From Corynebacterium sp. ES2730-CONJ (GTDB lineage Bacteria > Actinomycetota > Actinomycetes > Mycobacteriales > Mycobacteriaceae), in contig NZ_JANUXZ010000002.1 of NCBI RefSeq assembly GCF_024834055.1, positions 310,001 to 374,000 of the forward strand: a stretch of 64,000 nt of DNA, written 5' to 3'. The notes beneath the pieces are model-generated. The model made no database searches. It was not told the DNA's origin and was given only the letters and a program-made list of their open reading frames with translations. The position numbers and the translations under genes are program-made. Numbering within the stretch: position 1 is the first letter of the stretch; the number at the start of each line of letters is the position of its first letter. Below are positions 8,914 to 17,784 of this stretch, piece by piece.

Positions 8914-9831
8914 ATGGCTCAAATAGCTGCGCACAATGATCCGAAGGCCCGCTCACGTAATGCTTCACCACCAAAAAGAAGCAATGTCAAAATGTTTCTC
9001 GCGGTTATATTAATTCTTATCGGAGTAGGCGTTCTGGTTTACCCCGTCGTGGCTACTCAGTGGAATAACTGGCAGCAGCAGCAAGCAGCTGATGAATATG
9101 CCAAGTTGGAAAAGGCGGCCCCTCCTGAGGTGCTCGATACCGCATGGGAGGATGCACTCCGCTACAACCTGGAGCGCACAGGCAATTCTGGCTTCACAGA
9201 CGCGTGGCGGGCTATAGCGGACGAAACCTCCCCGGCATACCAGCAATATCTGCAGTATCTATCGCAATTGTCGGATACTGATGCCATGGGCCAGATCATG
9301 ATTCCGTCGATCAAGTCAAAATTACCCATCTATCACGGCACTGGACCACATGCCCTTGACCGCGGTGTTGGGCACCTATTTGGAACAGATCTACCGATCG
9401 GGGGCGACAATCGCCACTCCGTATTATCCGCACACACTGGGATTCAAACCGCGACCTTGTGGGATAACTTAATCAACGTCAAAAAGGGTGAGGTCTTCTA
9501 TATCGCGGTATCCGGCCACAAACTGAAATATCAAGTAGATATGATCAAAATTGTAGAGCCTGATCATTTGGATGATCTCGGCCGCGAAAACGGTCGTGAT
9601 TTTGTCACTCTTGTTACGTGTACACCCTACGGAATTAATAGTCACCGCCTGCTAGTTCGGGGACACCGGGTACCCATGGATAAGGACGAGTCTAAAGTAT
9701 TCGAAGCCTCTCAAATAGTGTGGCAGTGGTGGATGTGGGCCCTCATAGCTGCCGCAATCATTATCATACTGACACTCTTAGCGTGGCTTATGAAAGGCAC
9801 TCGACGTGCGGGCAGGCACACCGCACTATGA
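8914..9831 (+). CDS. second class C-like sortase, divergent from the pilus operon
   Basis: A 305-residue sortase from the ATG at 8914; the frame extends to a TTG at 8884 without a ribosome site. It has two membrane segments (about 27-47 and 270-290), catalytic His174 (SAHTG), Cys236 (TLVTCTPYG) and Arg245. It is clearly paralogous to the operon sortase: TQWNNWQQ and the segment after the catalytic Cys are nearly identical. At the place of the lid DPW it reads DAW (96-98), losing the proline. It may act on the same pilins, for example the tip or minor subunit, as in corynebacterial loci with two pilus sortases. Confidence 0.92.
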   Translation: MAQIAAHNDPKARSRNASPPKRSNVKMFLAVILILIGVGVLVYPVVATQWNNWQQQQAADEYAKLEKAAPPEVLDTAWEDALRYNLERTGNSGFTDAWRAIADETSPAYQQYLQYLSQLSDTDAMGQIMIPSIKSKLPIYHGTGPHALDRGVGHLFGTDLPIGGDNRHSVLSAHTGIQTATLWDNLINVKKGEVFYIAVSGHKLKYQVDMIKIVEPDHLDDLGRENGRDFVTLVTCTPYGINSHRLLVRGHRVPMDKDESKVFEASQIVWQWWMWALIAAAIIIILTLLAWLMKGTRRAGRHTAL

Positions 9832-10198
9832 GCTGATTTTTTGCTCAGGCTTCTCAGTACTAGCAATAGCCCAGCCTGAACCAGTGCAACCAGAGGTGGC
9901 TGATCGCAGTAGCGCATCTATCCCTAGGTCCACTCACATCTATGCAAAGCCACATACTCGAGGTACTCCTGAGGGCGGGGACCAGAACCCGCATAGCGGC
10001 CTTTTGTCGGTAGCATCGACTCGCCCACACTGCGCTCGATGGTCGTAGCAAGCTCAACGAAATGAACAAAACTCCCGGGCAGATAACGCTCAACGTTCTC
10101 TTAATACATCGGAGTAACCGGGGGCAATGTTGACTAGAGATCACAAGGGCGCCCCCCACTCCACATACAACCCCCTTATGGTCTTAATGGATTCACCA
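9832..10198. other. gene-free stretch, possibly with a gene remnant
   Basis: This is the other edge of the pilus insertion. No intact gene. On the minus strand, about 10102 down to 9924, an open stretch of roughly 59 codons with plausible protein-like composition (contains FVHFVELATTIERSV) follows a stop codon and has no convincing start. It could be a decayed gene end or chance. Confidence 0.35.
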
Positions 10199-10234
10199 TT
10201 AAAGCCCTCTCCCCGATCAGGGAGAGGGCTTTAA
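10199..10234 (-). terminator. terminator after rplA
   Basis: A long perfect stem (AAAGCCCTCTCCC and its complement, 6-base loop) lies 25 bases after the rplA stop. The T-tract is short, but the stem is strong and may work in both directions, also closing the divergent sortase unit. Confidence 0.75.
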
Positions 10235-10258
10235 AACCGAGCTATAGAACTTTAGTTC

Positions 10259-10963
10259 TTAGCCGAGGTAATTCTTCTGAATGGAGGGATCCACTGGAAC
10301 ACCAGGGCCAGAGGTAGAGGACACGGTGACCCTCTTGATATAAATGCCCTTAGCAGAGGAAGGCTTCAAGCGGTTGATCTCATCAATCAAAGCGCCGTAG
10401 TTCTCGGCGAGCTTCTCTGCATCGAAGGAGGCCTTGCCCAAGATAGCATGAAGGTTTGCAGCCTTGTCCACGCGGAAAGAAATCTTGCCGCCCTTAACCT
10501 CCGAGATGGCCTTGGCTACGTCGGTGGTCACGGTGCCGGTCTTAGGGTTTGGCATCAAACCACGAGGGCCGAGTACGCGAGCCACGCGTCCGACCTTAGC
10601 CATTTGATCGGGGGTTGCGATGGCAACGTCGAAATCGGTCCAGCCGTCGGTGATCTTCTGGATCAGCTCGTCGGTGCCCACGAAATCAGCGCCGGCAGCC
10701 TCTGCCTCGGTAGCCTTTTCGCCTGCGGCGAAGACGGCGACGCGCACGGTCTTACCAGTGCCGTGTGGCAAGGAAACAGTACCGCGAACAAGCTGATCAG
10801 CCTTGCGGGGATCAACTCCCAGACGGATAGCCACGTCAACGGTAGCGTCGAAGTTCTTTGACGAGGTCTCTTTAACAACCTCGAGGGCCTTCAGTGGCTC
10901 GTACAGACGATCTTTGACGATCTTTTCCGCGGCGGCCTTATAAGCTTTGGATGACTTGCTCAT
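10259..10963 (-). CDS. rplA: 50S ribosomal protein L1
   Basis: L1 builds the L1 stalk of the 50S subunit and binds 23S rRNA near the E site. From the ATG at 10963 the protein has 234 residues, normal for the family; AGAAGGA lies 8 bases upstream, and the 29 codons further upstream are not L1-like. Typical segments are [27 protein letters not shown] and the RVDKAANLH region. It follows rplK in the same operon. Confidence 0.98.
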   Translation of the reverse strand: MSKSSKAYKAAAEKIVKDRLYEPLKALEVVKETSSKNFDATVDVAIRLGVDPRKADQLVRGTVSLPHGTGKTVRVAVFAAGEKATEAEAAGADFVGTDELIQKITDGWTDFDVAIATPDQMAKVGRVARVLGPRGLMPNPKTGTVTTDVAKAISEVKGGKISFRVDKAANLHAILGKASFDAEKLAENYGALIDEINRLKPSSAKGIYIKRVTVSSTSGPGVPVDPSIQKNYLG

Positions 10964-11135
10964 GATAGATCCTTCTCTCGATAGATATGAGGATGGTGTG
11001 GTGAGTGGGCCGAAGCGAGCCCTTCCACTGTATATACAAATATTTATCACCTCAGCCCTTAGAGGAGGACTCCAGGTGAAGGGTGGTAAGAAAACTTCTA
11101 GGGCTTATTCCTACCACCTTTAAAGAGGGAAAGTA

Positions 11136-11570
11136 TTACTTAACCTCGATGCCCATGGAGCGGGCGGTGCCGGCGATAATCTTGGCTGCAGCCTCGATAT
11201 CGTTGGCGTTGAGGTCTTCCATCTTGGTCTGGGCGATCTCGCGCACCTGATCCATGGTGACGGAAGCGACCTTATCGGTGTGAGGAACACCGGAGCCCTT
11301 CTTCACACCCGCAGCCTTGAGCAGCAATTTGGCTGCTGGTGGGGTCTTGAGCTTGAAGTCGAAGGAACGGTCTTCGTAGACGGTGATCTCCACAGGAACA
11401 ACGTTGCCGCGTTGAGATTCAGTGGCAGCGTTATAAGCCTTACAGAACTCCATGATGTTGACGCCGTGAGCACCAAGTGCTGGGCCAACTGGAGGAGCTG
11501 GGTTAGCAGCGCCAGCCTCGATCTGTAGCTTGATCAGGCCGGTGACCTTTTTCTTTTTCTTTGGAGCCAT
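11136..11570 (-). CDS. rplK: 50S ribosomal protein L11
   Basis: L11 binds the GTPase-associated region of 23S rRNA with the L10/L12 stalk. The 144-residue product has the family signature [20 protein letters not shown] near residue 20, the [12 protein letters not shown] linker and the C-terminal RNA-binding domain ending in [10 protein letters not shown]. It lies 172 bases upstream of rplA on the same strand. Confidence 0.98.
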   Translation of the reverse strand: MAPKKKKKVTGLIKLQIEAGAANPAPPVGPALGAHGVNIMEFCKAYNAATESQRGNVVPVEITVYEDRSFDFKLKTPPAAKLLLKAAGVKKGSGVPHTDKVASVTMDQVREIAQTKMEDLNANDIEAAAKIIAGTARSMGIEVK

Positions 11571-11831
11571 CTTTACTACCTACTTCCTATGTTAACGCTA
11601 AGCACCCCTGGTCTTTGAGGAATCCACAGGACCAACGTGTGGGGGATGTATTACCCAAGATGGTGATGGTAATACCCACTTGCGCCCGGATGCCCCGCGA
11701 AGAATTGCCTTTGACGGATTATTCAACGCTCAAAGCCACCGGTTAAAATTTATGGTGTATGCGCATCAAAAGACACGCGGGATACCACTCTACAGGTCAG
11801 TGAAATATTTATCAAAGCCCAGCACATATAT

Positions 11832-11864
11832 GCTTTGGCCCCACCATAGAGGCGGGGCCAAAGC
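11832..11864 (-). terminator. hairpin downstream of nusG
   Basis: A perfect 11-bp stem (GCTTTGGCCCC and its complement) with an 11-base loop. No T-tract on the minus strand, so termination is uncertain; it may limit read-through from nusG into rplK. Confidence 0.55.
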
Positions 11865-11908
11865 GTTGATCTTTTCCCTAGATCACTATACGTTCGTGGC
11901 GGTGCGGG

Positions 11909-11954
11909 GTTGACCAAGTTAACCAAGTTGACCAAGTTAACGGAGTTAACTGAG
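11909..11954. repeat. 9-bp tandem repeat after nusG
   Basis: About five consecutive 9-base units of the form AAGTTGACC/AAGTTAACC, with decay at the end nearest the nusG stop. Confidence 0.7.
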
Positions 11955-11968
11955 TGAGCCAGAGCGAG

Positions 11969-12775
11969 TTAGCTAATCTTTTCCACCTGGTCCACATTGA
12001 CTTCCACTGGGGTTTCGCGGCCAAAGATGGAAACGAGAACCTGCAGCTTTGCATTATCTGCATCGATGGAAGAAATAGTGGCAGATACACCCGCGAGCGC
12101 ACCGGTGAGGATGGTGACAGCCTCGCCTTCTTCAAAGTCCACGGTCACCGCTGGCTTGGAGGTGTCTAGTGGCATCTCCACCACCATCTCTCCCTCGGCC
12201 TCAGCTTCGGCGGCGGTCGCAGCATGAGCAGACTCCTGTGGCATGAGGAATTTAGCAACATCGCGGTGCTTGACCGGAGTGGCATTGCCCTCATTGCCCA
12301 CGAAGGAAGTCACACCCGGGGTTTCGCGCACCACGGACCAGGCACGATCGTTGATATCCATGCGCACGAGAACGTAGCCTGGTAGCAATTTCCGCTTAAC
12401 TACCTTGCGCTTACCATCTTTGATCTCCACCGCTTGTTCCACCGGAACCACAATCTCGTAGATCGAATCTTCTACCTCGAGGGTCTGAGAGCGCATATCA
12501 AGGTTGGTTTTCACCTTGTTTTCGTAGCCAGAGTAGCACTGGATGATATACCAACGGCCGGGTTGCTTTTTCAGTTCGCGGGTAAAAGCACGCAGACGAG
12601 CCTTATAATCGCCCTCTTCATGACCGGGGACGTCCGCGCCTTCTGATACGGGGGTTTCACTTAATTCGTCGAGGGACTGCGAGGCAGGCTCTACCAGTTC
12701 CGGGGTGGTCTCGGGCAGTTCAACCTCTGCTTCGGCAAATACATCGCCGAAGGTATCTGGAGTTTCATCGCTCAT
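11969..12775 (-). CDS. nusG: transcription termination/antitermination protein NusG
   Basis: NusG binds RNA polymerase and couples transcription with translation or Rho. The 268-residue product (ATG at 12775; another ATG two codons upstream at 12781 is equally possible) has a long acidic actinobacterial N-terminal extension (1 to about 70), the NGN domain starting at RWYIIQCYSGYENKVK, and a C-terminal KOW domain at VDFEEGEAVTILTGALAGV. A short Ala/Glu-rich insert (AATAAEAEAEGE) lies between the domains. It follows secE, the conserved pair. Confidence 0.97.
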   Translation of the reverse strand: MSDETPDTFGDVFAEAEVELPETTPELVEPASQSLDELSETPVSEGADVPGHEEGDYKARLRAFTRELKKQPGRWYIIQCYSGYENKVKTNLDMRSQTLEVEDSIYEIVVPVEQAVEIKDGKRKVVKRKLLPGYVLVRMDINDRAWSVVRETPGVTSFVGNEGNATPVKHRDVAKFLMPQESAHAATAAEAEAEGEMVVEMPLDTSKPAVTVDFEEGEAVTILTGALAGVSATISSIDADNAKLQVLVSIFGRETPVEVNVDQVEKIS

Positions 12776-12869
12776 GGTCATCTTCTCGCTTTCAATTGGG
12801 CTTTTATATGAGTTGCTATAAAGAGTAATCGTGGGAGCCTACGCCGCAGCTTGATTATCGTGGCGGCGT

Positions 12870-12902
12870 GTCCCACGTCCCCAGTATGGGGCGGTGTGGG
12901 AC
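12870..12902 (-). terminator. hairpin between secE and nusG
   Basis: GTCCCAC (12870-12876) pairs with GTGGGAC (12896-12902), with an inner CCCC/GGGG stem. No T-run follows on the minus strand. It lies in a 240-base spacer and may modulate read-through from secE to nusG. Confidence 0.4.
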
Positions 12903-13015
12903 GGTATGGGAAAAATTATCCCGCCCTCACCTCGAATTGGAAGCTATTTTTTCGCTTCTATTTTTTAGAGGTTACGGCGGGAGAAATATTAGGTTATGTA
13001 CTACTAAAAACGATC

Positions 13016-13351
13016 CTAGCGGTGCGTGAGAACCTTCTCAACTCCCAAGCCTGCAAGGAAGTCCACACCAGCGACAAGAGCGGTTAAGGCGATGAGGAAA
13101 GCGAAAACAATGAGGGTGTAGTTGACCATCTGACGTGAGGTTGGCCAGATCACCTTCTTCATTTCCGAGCCTACTTCAGGCAGGAAGGAAACAACTGCAT
13201 TAGCTTTCGAGGAGGTCGGCTCTGCGGCCTCGGCGACTGGCCGCGGTTGCTTTTTCTCATAATCAGCAGTGGAGGTTGTGCTGACACCGGTCAGCTGACG
13301 CTTACCCGTAGGGCGTGCGGCACCGCCTGGCGTTGGCTTATCTTCGCTCAC
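13016..13351 (-). CDS. secE: preprotein translocase subunit SecE
   Basis: Essential small subunit of the SecYEG channel in the cytoplasmic membrane. The 111-residue product has a hydrophilic N-terminal extension, the conserved amphipathic segment around SFLPEVGSEMKKVIWPTSRQ (about 53-72), and one transmembrane helix (about 76-99). Start at ATG 13351. It stands just before nusG and after the tRNA group, a common bacterial arrangement. Confidence 0.97.
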   Translation of the reverse strand: MSEDKPTPGGAARPTGKRQLTGVSTTSTADYEKKQPRPVAEAAEPTSSKANAVVSFLPEVGSEMKKVIWPTSRQMVNYTLIVFAFLIALTALVAGVDFLAGLGVEKVLTHR

Positions 13352-13561
13352 GCGACTCTCCTCAAAAAAATTTTATTAGTTGGAAATATATAGAATGCTA
13401 CGTCGCGTGGATATTCATCCACCCGCAAGAGCTTAACTATATCAAAGATCCACTGCTATCCCATTACTCTCACCCTTACGGGGAGGTCGAGCGCCCATCA
13501 GGGCTCTACCGGTGGCATAAATGGAGGCCATGCTTAACAAGGGGTGGGGGCAATAAAAAAG

Positions 13562-13634
13562 AGCCCCCTGACAGAATCGAACTGTCGACCTTTTCCTTAC
13601 CATGGAAACGCTCTGCCGACTGAGCTAAGGGGGC
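13562..13634 (-). tRNA. tRNA-Thr (GGT), copy 1
   Basis: A 73-base cloverleaf with a 7-bp acceptor stem (GCCCCCT/AGGGGGC) and anticodon loop ATGGTAA giving GGT. CCA is not encoded. Identical in sequence to the copy at 14045-14117. Confidence 0.96.
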
Positions 13635-13760
13635 ACTGCTTCGATGGAACAAACAGATCATGTATCTGTGCTCTTAGTCGCAGCGTGGATCAGATTACAG
13701 ATATATTAAATTTTTTACAAATTATCCCCATCCTCCCAGTTCAGAGAGGGTTACGGAAGC

Positions 13761-13800
13761 AAAAAAGCACCAACCTCTTTGAGGAAGGATGGTGCTTTTT
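13761..13800 (-). terminator. terminator after tRNA-Trp
   Basis: AAAAAGCACCA pairs with TGGTGCTTTTT, A/T tracts on both sides, 7 bases after the tRNA-Trp end on the minus strand. It could work in both directions. Confidence 0.85.
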
Positions 13801-13807
13801 CATCTTG

Positions 13808-13880
<73 letters not shown>

Positions 13881-13938
13881 ATTTATCTTTAGTGATGTTG
13901 AAAATAGTACACGATAAAGTGTTTTTTCTTCGTCACCG

Positions 13939-14010
13939 TAGCGATGGCGAGAATTGAACTCGCGACACAGCGATTATGAGTCGCTTGCTCTACCACTGAG
14001 CTACACCGCC
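13939..14010 (-). tRNA. tRNA-Met (CAT)
   Basis: A 72-base cloverleaf with acceptor GGCGGTG pairing with CATCGCT (two G-U pairs), anticodon loop CTCATAA giving CAT and T-stem GCGAG/CTCGC. The acceptor starts with a G-U pair instead of the initiator mismatch, so it is probably the elongator. Confidence 0.94.
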
Positions 14011-14044
14011 ATACCTGATTCTTTGGGTTCAAACAAAGAAACAG

Positions 14045-14117
14045 AGCCCCCTGACAGAATCGAACTGTCGACCTTTTCCTTACCATGGAAACGCTCTGCC
14101 GACTGAGCTAAGGGGGC
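14045..14117 (-). tRNA. tRNA-Thr (GGT), copy 2
   Basis: Base-for-base identical to the copy at 13562-13634, anticodon GGT. The identity hardly extends past the gene ends. Confidence 0.96.
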
Positions 14118-14248
14118 AGATCTCAAGAATAGGATCGATAAAAAGGTAATACCATATCGATCGTCTCGGGAACTGCGAATACTCTAACCCGATCCCAAGC
14201 TAGAAAACAAATCGCCTGCTCATCGGATCAAAAATGAAGATAATAAGA

Positions 14249-14285
14249 AAAACCCCACCGTGTTAGTGAATAAACGGTGGGGTTT
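14249..14285 (-). terminator. terminator after tRNA-Tyr
   Basis: Stem AAACCCCACCG with its complement, followed by TTTTTCTTATT on the minus strand, 8 bases after the tRNA-Tyr gene. Confidence 0.9.
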
Positions 14286-14292
14286 GAATCTG

Positions 14293-14374
14293 TGCCAGGT
14301 AGAAGATTCGAACTTCTGTAGGCAATGCCGACGGATTTACAGTCCGCTCCCTTTGGCCGCTCGGGCAACCTGGC
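14293..14374 (-). tRNA. tRNA-Tyr (GTA)
   Basis: An 82-base class II tRNA with long variable arm, acceptor GCCAGGT/ACCTGGC and anticodon loop CTGTAAA giving GTA. Discriminator A. Confidence 0.97.
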
Positions 14375-14485
14375 GTGCAACACTTTCGTGGTGCGCTTAA
14401 GTACCTTACTATATACCCGCTAGCAAACTACAAATCGCCACCTTAACAACCCTATTCTCAGGTTCTCTGGGGAGAACAGCCAACC

Positions 14486-15517
14486 TTAGCCAACGCGCGC
14501 CACTGTAAGGCGCGCTAGCGTGCGCAACGCCTCGGTGGTGGAATTTTGGGGCAATAAATCTAGATTCTTTTCGGCCACCGCCATAAAGCGATGAACATCC
14601 GCAAGCGCTTTGTCACGCCCCTTCGACTTTCCCAGTAGTGTCAAGGCGCGGGCGATCTCCTCATCGCTACGCAAAGGGCCAGTAAGAAGGAGGCGTAATT
14701 CCTCCCCGATTACAGAATCTTCCTCGAGGGCGTAGAGCACCGGCAAGGTGAATACTCCCTCACGCAGATCCGTCCCCGGCGTCTTACCGGATTGGGAAGA
14801 ATCAGAGAAAATATCGATAATATCGTCAACGATCTGGAAGATCATACCAATCGCGGAACCGATGGCTTCTACAGCTTTTAGGGTCCTCTCATCGGCACCG
14901 GAGTGCAGGGCCCCCAAATAGCCCGCCGCTGCTATGAGAACGCCCGTTTTCTCGTCGATGACCTTCATATAATGATCAACCGCATTACTCTTACCAGCAC
15001 CGAGAGTTTCCCGCATCTGCCCGGTCACGAGACCACCAAAGGTTTTGGCGAAGTGGGCTACAGTATCGGCCCCTAATTCCGCCATTAGCCGCGAAGCGTG
15101 AGCAAGCAGGATATCGCCGGCGAGGATGGCAATCGAATTAGTCCACCGTGCATTGGCCGATTCCACCCCACGGCGTTGAGTTGCCTCATCCATCACATCG
15201 TCGTGGTAAAGGGTAGCCAAGTGCGTCATTTCAATAACGATGGCGGCTTTGACGACATCATCGTTCATGGGGTTGGGCCCGTAATTGGAGGCTAGTAACG
15301 AAAACATGGGGCGAAAGCGTTTGCCGCCCGCTTTAGTTAAATGCATGACTTTGTCGGTGACAAAATCTTCGCCTTTATTGAGTTCTGCCCGCAGCGTGGC
15401 CTCGACTCGAACCATTCCTTCGGCGATTTGCTCGTTGAGAGCATTATCTCCCAGATCGAGGCGTGTACCGATAGCAGAATCACCAGTATGTTGGCGAAGT
15501 TCGGCACGGTTGCTCAT
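14486..15517 (-). CDS. polyprenyl diphosphate synthase (menaquinone side chain)
   Basis: Trans-isoprenyl diphosphate synthase that lengthens an allylic diphosphate with isopentenyl diphosphate units. The 343-residue protein has GGKRFRP (about 67), the first Asp-rich motif DDVMD followed by RRG (about 105-115) and the second, DDIID (about 236), preceded by FQIV. It is divergent from menJ (180-base gap) and next to menG/menD, so heptaprenyl-, octaprenyl- or nonaprenyl diphosphate for menaquinone is the likely product; chain length cannot be read here. Confidence 0.93.
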   Translation of the reverse strand: MSNRAELRQHTGDSAIGTRLDLGDNALNEQIAEGMVRVEATLRAELNKGEDFVTDKVMHLTKAGGKRFRPMFSLLASNYGPNPMNDDVVKAAIVIEMTHLATLYHDDVMDEATQRRGVESANARWTNSIAILAGDILLAHASRLMAELGADTVAHFAKTFGGLVTGQMRETLGAGKSNAVDHYMKVIDEKTGVLIAAAGYLGALHSGADERTLKAVEAIGSAIGMIFQIVDDIIDIFSDSSQSGKTPGTDLREGVFTLPVLYALEEDSVIGEELRLLLTGPLRSDEEIARALTLLGKSKGRDKALADVHRFMAVAEKNLDLLPQNSTTEALRTLARLTVARVG

Positions 15518-15697
15518 GCTTTATCTACCTTCTTTTTGTCACAGCCGGTGCGAAGAGTGGTGAGGACAGGAAAGTTAAAGAAATTCTCATATCACCACAC
15601 CACTTTATCCAACTAACCCCTCAACCGTAGCCGAAACTCGGCCCTTTACATATCCGTGGGGTGGCTAAAGGGCTAGAACCCTTGCAAGAATGGGAAC

Positions 15698-16957
15698 GTG
15701 CAAGAAAAAAGGTTAGCAACAGATATTCTCATCATTGGCGCTGGACCCGCCGGATCAAGCGCCGCCCTCTATGCCGCGCGCGCAGGCTATTCCACCATCC
15801 TCGTGGACGCCTTAGACTTCCCGCGCGATAAAACCTGCGGAGACGGTCTCACACCGCGGGCTATTACGCAACTAAAAACCCTCGGACTGGCCGAGGAGAT
15901 CTTAGACCGCTACCACTCCAAGGGATTGAAATTACACGGCTTCGGCGGTGATATCACAGCCCCGTGGCCGGATGGCAGCTTCGGGGATCAAGGCTCAGCG
16001 ATGCCCCGGCGCGAATTCGATCACCTTCTTTTCACCAAAGCTCAGACAGAGGAAGCGGTTAGCACCATTACCGGGGCTGCGGCTAAAAAAGTGGAGTTCT
16101 CCTCCTCGCGGATTAGCCAAGTGGAACTCTCAAACGGAACTATTATTAGCCCGCGCTTCGTCATCGTCGCCGATGGCGTGCGCTCTACTTTCGGAAAATT
16201 GCTGGGCAGGACGTGGCATAAAGATAATGTGTACGGGATCGCAGCGCGTTCCTACTGCACAACCGAATATTCTCATGAACAGTGGATTCACTCCCACTTA
16301 GAACTCACCAGCCCCGATGGCGTCACCCAACCTGGCTACGGGTGGATCTTCCCCCTTGGTAACGGATATGCCAATGTGGGATGTGGCGCACTATCAACAG
16401 AGTCTAGGCCGGCGCAGATCAATACCAAGAAATTGCTCTCCCACTATATTTCTTCCTGCGAAAAAGAATGGGGTTTCGGAGATCCGGAGAATATCGCCTC
16501 CGCCCTTCTACCCATGGGTGGATCGGTGTCTAATGTGGCTGGAGCGAACTGGATGCTCATCGGCGATGCCGCCGCTTTGGTTAATCCGCTCAATGGAGAG
16601 GGCATTGACTACGGGATGGAATCAGCGGAGTATGCCATTGGAATCCTCGATGAGGCCAAGGATTTTACGCTGATGTGGCCAGATCTCCTCGGTCAGCACT
16701 ACGGTGAAGCTTTCCTCCTTGCGCGAACTGCTGCGAAATTACTAACCTATCCCCGCTTGCTTGATTATCTTGGCCCAATTGGCCTAAGGCGGCCACTGGG
16801 CCCGATGCTCATGCCCGCGGCGGCGCGTCTTATGGGTAACCTTGTCACCCCTGAGGATCAAGACCTTATTGCCAGGCTCTGGCGTAGCGCAGGCGCTACC
16901 ATCAAACGTTATTCCGCCGCCCCTACCCTGTGGTCGTCGACTGTGCCCACACGCTAG
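15698..16957 (+). CDS. menJ: menaquinone reductase, geranylgeranyl reductase family (MenJ)
   Basis: FAD-dependent enzyme that saturates one isoprene unit of menaquinone. The 419-residue product starts at a GTG and at once gives the dinucleotide motif GAGPAGSSAALYAARAG (about 13-29), then DKTCGDGLTP and the second FAD motif GDAAALVNPLNGEGIDYGM (about 290). The order with polyprenyl synthase, menG and menD matches that around mycobacterial menJ. It converges with menG over 84 bases. Confidence 0.9.
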   Translation: MQEKRLATDILIIGAGPAGSSAALYAARAGYSTILVDALDFPRDKTCGDGLTPRAITQLKTLGLAEEILDRYHSKGLKLHGFGGDITAPWPDGSFGDQGSAMPRREFDHLLFTKAQTEEAVSTITGAAAKKVEFSSSRISQVELSNGTIISPRFVIVADGVRSTFGKLLGRTWHKDNVYGIAARSYCTTEYSHEQWIHSHLELTSPDGVTQPGYGWIFPLGNGYANVGCGALSTESRPAQINTKKLLSHYISSCEKEWGFGDPENIASALLPMGGSVSNVAGANWMLIGDAAALVNPLNGEGIDYGMESAEYAIGILDEAKDFTLMWPDLLGQHYGEAFLLARTAAKLLTYPRLLDYLGPIGLRRPLGPMLMPAAARLMGNLVTPEDQDLIARLWRSAGATIKRYSAAPTLWSSTVPTR

Positions 16958-17036
16958 GCCCTGAGTAGATCTAGGTAGGGCTGGGTGGCCCTGAGTAGGC
17001 CAGGTAGCCCCTGGTAGGCCCTGGGTGGGCCTTGGG
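16957..17036. repeat. G-rich imperfect repeats between menJ and menG ends
   Basis: The spacer between convergent stops contains GGCCCTGAGTAG at 16957-16968 and again at 16987-16998, followed by degenerate GGCCCTGGGTG-like copies. Confidence 0.6.
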
Positions 17037-17041
17037 TGATA

Positions 17042-17740
17042 TTAGCTGGCCTCCGCTGGTTTATAGGCGCAATGCAAAGCCACAATGCCAAAGGTGAGGT
17101 TAGTCCAGGTACAGTCACTCCACCCGTTGGCATCGATAGCGCTGGCTAATTCCTCCTGCTTGGGCCACGCCCTGATGGTCTCAGCAAGGTATTCATAACT
17201 GTCAGGGTTCGAGGACACAACCTTAGCTATCGCCGGTAATAGCCGCATGAGATACTCAATATAGAAGGTGCGGAAAATTGGAAGCGTCGGAGTAGAAAAC
17301 TCCGCGACCACCAAGCGCCCCCCTGGTTTGGTCACGCGTGCCATCTCCCGCAAACCGGCTTGGTAATCGTAGATATTGCGCAGCCCGTAGGAGATAGTCA
17401 CCGCATCAAAGGTGGCATCGGGGAACGGGAGTGCCATACCATCGCCGCAGACCTTAGGCACGGCCCTCTTCTCTCCGGCAGCTAACATTCCTTGGGAAAA
17501 ATCACAGGCTATAACCCACGCCCCGGAGCTGGCCAGCTCCTCGGTGGACACAGCGGTCCCCGCGGCGAGATCTAGAACCCTATCGCCTGGGCCAATACCT
17601 AAGGCCTGCCTCGTGCGGCGACGCCAGCGGCGGTCCTGGCCGAAACTTAAAACCGTATTGGTGAGATCATATTTCTCCCCCACTTGATCGAACATGCGCG
17701 CTACATCGAGGGGTTTTTTATTCATATTTGCCTTAGCCAC
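17042..17740 (-). CDS. menG: demethylmenaquinone methyltransferase
   Basis: SAM-dependent C-methyltransferase for the last step of menaquinone synthesis (UbiE/MenG family). The 232-residue protein has [21 protein letters not shown] at the start, SAM motif [16 protein letters not shown] (about 55-70), [25 protein letters not shown] (about 115-140) and the family signature near the end. Length is normal. It follows the DUF3592 gene and menD on the minus strand. Confidence 0.96.
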   Translation of the reverse strand: MAKANMNKKPLDVARMFDQVGEKYDLTNTVLSFGQDRRWRRRTRQALGIGPGDRVLDLAAGTAVSTEELASSGAWVIACDFSQGMLAAGEKRAVPKVCGDGMALPFPDATFDAVTISYGLRNIYDYQAGLREMARVTKPGGRLVVAEFSTPTLPIFRTFYIEYLMRLLPAIAKVVSSNPDSYEYLAETIRAWPKQEELASAIDANGWSDCTWTNLTFGIVALHCAYKPAEAS

Positions 17741-17784
17741 GCCTTAAAGTCTAACAAGGGCGGATCACGATTGCGCAGCAGCTC

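Larger units (their letters stand above)
11575..11968. other. nusG-rplK intergenic region with hairpin and 9-bp repeats
   Basis: Nearly 400 bases without a gene. On the minus strand, going from nusG to rplK, it holds a 9-bp tandem repeat just after the nusG stop (about 11909-11954, units like AAGTTGACC/AAGTTAACC) and then a hairpin at 11832-11864. The rplK-rplA promoter should lie between the hairpin and 11570. Confidence 0.6.

Noticed and set aside
9860-10159. A 99-codon minus-strand frame after rplA
   Set aside because: Cys/Arg/Ser-rich scrambled product without family or ribosome site.
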